A stretch of DNA of 64,000 nucleotides from Saprospira sp. CCB-QB6. Its GTDB lineage: Bacteria; Bacteroidota; Bacteroidia; Chitinophagales; Saprospiraceae. The notes beneath the pieces were generated by a model. The model ran no database searches, was not told where the DNA came from, and was given only the letters and a program-made list of their open reading frames with translations. Shown in pieces: positions 63,267 through 64,000 of this stretch; position 1 is the first letter of the stretch, and the number at the start of each line of letters is the position of its first letter. Made by a program: the position numbers and the translations under genes. The stretch is from assembly GCF_028464065.1 (NCBI RefSeq), contig NZ_CP116808.1:310001-374000 (forward strand). Reading direction: 5' to 3'.

Positions 63267-64000
63267 TTAAATTTTAAACCTTAAATATTTAACTTGCCCT
63301 TTTGCATCATAAACTTCTAGAATATAAAACCCTGAAGTAGAATTATCTCCCTGCAATTTGAAATAGCTTGTTCCATATTCTTTTTTAGTATCCTGGCGAT
63401 GTACATTTTCTAACGTAAAGCTAGTTGTTACATCATTATAGCTGTTATCATATATCGTATAACCTAGATCGGTTTCTGACAAATAGCTCTCCTTATACCT
63501 AAAGTAGACTGTAGCCGATACACAATCATAAAAAGCTCCATCTAATTCATCTTTTAACTCATAATATGGAGGGCCTGCAACAAAATCCATACATTCATAT
63601 GTCGTAGAGTTAATGACTAACTCCGCATTTGAGTTAAAATCTTGTTCTTGACAAATTGTACGTATTCGAATATTCTCAACAGCTGCAGTATTACCAGTCA
63701 ATCCCAAATACAGCCTACCCGATTCTTTCTCACTAATAGCCTGAGGCTCCCCGATTTCTAAACCGTTTTTGTAGAAATGAATTTCACTTTGCTCTAAGCC
63801 TAACTCTATTCGATCACCTAAGGCTGTTTTATTACTCGCAGTATAGATAAGTTCCTTATCCATATAAATATGGATATTGTCAAGGCCTAATTCAAAGTAA
63901 TACTGTCTACTTTCTTGTCTAAAACCTACCCCAACATAACTAGAGGCTTCATCTTCCCCAAAAGAACTTAGCTGTAGAGAAAACCCCAAAATACCTGCAT
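63267..64000 (-). CDS. Secreted or surface protein, C-terminal part (5' end outside window)
   Basis: The frame is open to the right window edge, so only the last 244 or so codons are visible. Residues near the edge form a concanavalin/laminin-G-like jelly-roll pattern (YYFELGLDNIHIYMDKELIYT, LGDRIELGLEQSEIHFYKNG, LYLGLTGNTAAVENIRI). They are followed by a beta domain ending GFYILEVYDAKGQVKYLRFKI. That end faintly resembles a type IX sorting tail but lacks enough of its motifs to call. It is the first visible gene of the operon leading to the SpvB-like protein (4-base gap to the OmpH-like gene), so it may be a surface receptor or exported component of the same system. Confidence 0.55.
   Translation of the reverse strand, partial: AGILGFSLQLSSFGEDEASSYVGVGFRQESRQYYFELGLDNIHIYMDKELIYTASNKTALGDRIELGLEQSEIHFYKNGLEIGEPQAISEKESGRLYLGLTGNTAAVENIRIRTICQEQDFNSNAELVINSTTYECMDFVAGPPYYELKDELDGAFYDCVSATVYFRYKESYLSETDLGYTIYDNSYNDVTTSFTLENVHRQDTKKEYGTSYFKLQGDNSTSGFYILEVYDAKGQVKYLRFKI

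Noticed and set aside
63267-63400. Type IX secretion sorting tail at the end of the partial protein
   Set aside because: Only the closing strand pattern is suggestive; the conserved glycine and lysine positions of the sorting domain are not convincing, and the RHS and SpvB-like proteins have no such tail.

Overview
The window reads as chromosome of a Bacteroidota bacterium. The gene families are typical of that phylum: a DUF6443-type RHS giant, a DUF6089 outer-membrane protein, tandem S41 C-terminal-processing peptidases, an Mrp ATPase without its cysteine pair, and GT-C membrane proteins. Several genes are preceded by the Bacteroidota promoter element TAnnTTTG, once with a well-placed upstream TTTG. 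Coding density is moderate. Many intergenic gaps are filled by one GC-rich interspersed repeat family with at least 20 copies or half-copies. From memory this repeat-rich style, with marine gliding Saprospiraceae gene content, suggests a Saprospira-like organism. That assignment is an inference, not a search result.

Bases 1-42000 are mostly housekeeping and cell-envelope genes. In order they are: the end of a CcmB heme exporter subunit; a secreted TPR protein; a globin-coupled RsbR-like STAS sensor; an RND efflux adaptor and pump; a 1.6-kb gene-free stretch with a palindrome cluster and twelve 41-bp tandem repeats; a three-gene unit (beta-helix lipoprotein, adenylate-kinase-like pseudoenzyme, GT-C protein); a CapA-like lipoprotein; an NtrY-like 1238-residue histidine kinase; a SpeD-SpeE fusion; an oxygenase, an exonuclease, an acidic small protein and a PepSY-like protein; two S41 peptidases; murI; an esterase; a GT-C protein; a DUF6089 protein; a DUF5684 protein; rpiB; a VIT/vWA protein; fabD; an Mrp/ApbC ATPase; a Kv-type channel; and a tightly coupled operon of two ATP-grasp proteins and an M14 deacylase.

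Bases 42000-64000, almost all on the minus strand, form a polymorphic-toxin locus. Reading in the direction of transcription it holds: a partial secreted protein, an OmpH/Skp-like protein, a lipoprotein, a 2391-residue SpvB-like protein, a LolA-like protein, a 2539-residue RHS protein with its own C-terminal domain, and a small secreted or lipoprotein immunity candidate. Behind this lies an orphan RHS tip, whose first 96 bp match the main gene at 94 positions, with an overlapping immunity candidate. Next comes the last 28 codons of another toxin fused by TAATG to another immunity candidate. Near-identical direct repeats of about 150 bp flank the orphan module, and one of them truncates the remnant toxin. 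This looks like a toxin-tip cassette store in which dispersed repeats and a short core homology allow exchange.

The most interesting items are the RHS cassette store with its repeats, the operon pairing an apparently permuted ATP-grasp protein with a GshB-like ligase and an aspartoacylase-like hydrolase, the adenylate-kinase-like protein without P-loop, and the interspersed repeat families. No tRNA, rRNA, transposase, integrase or CRISPR array was recognised.
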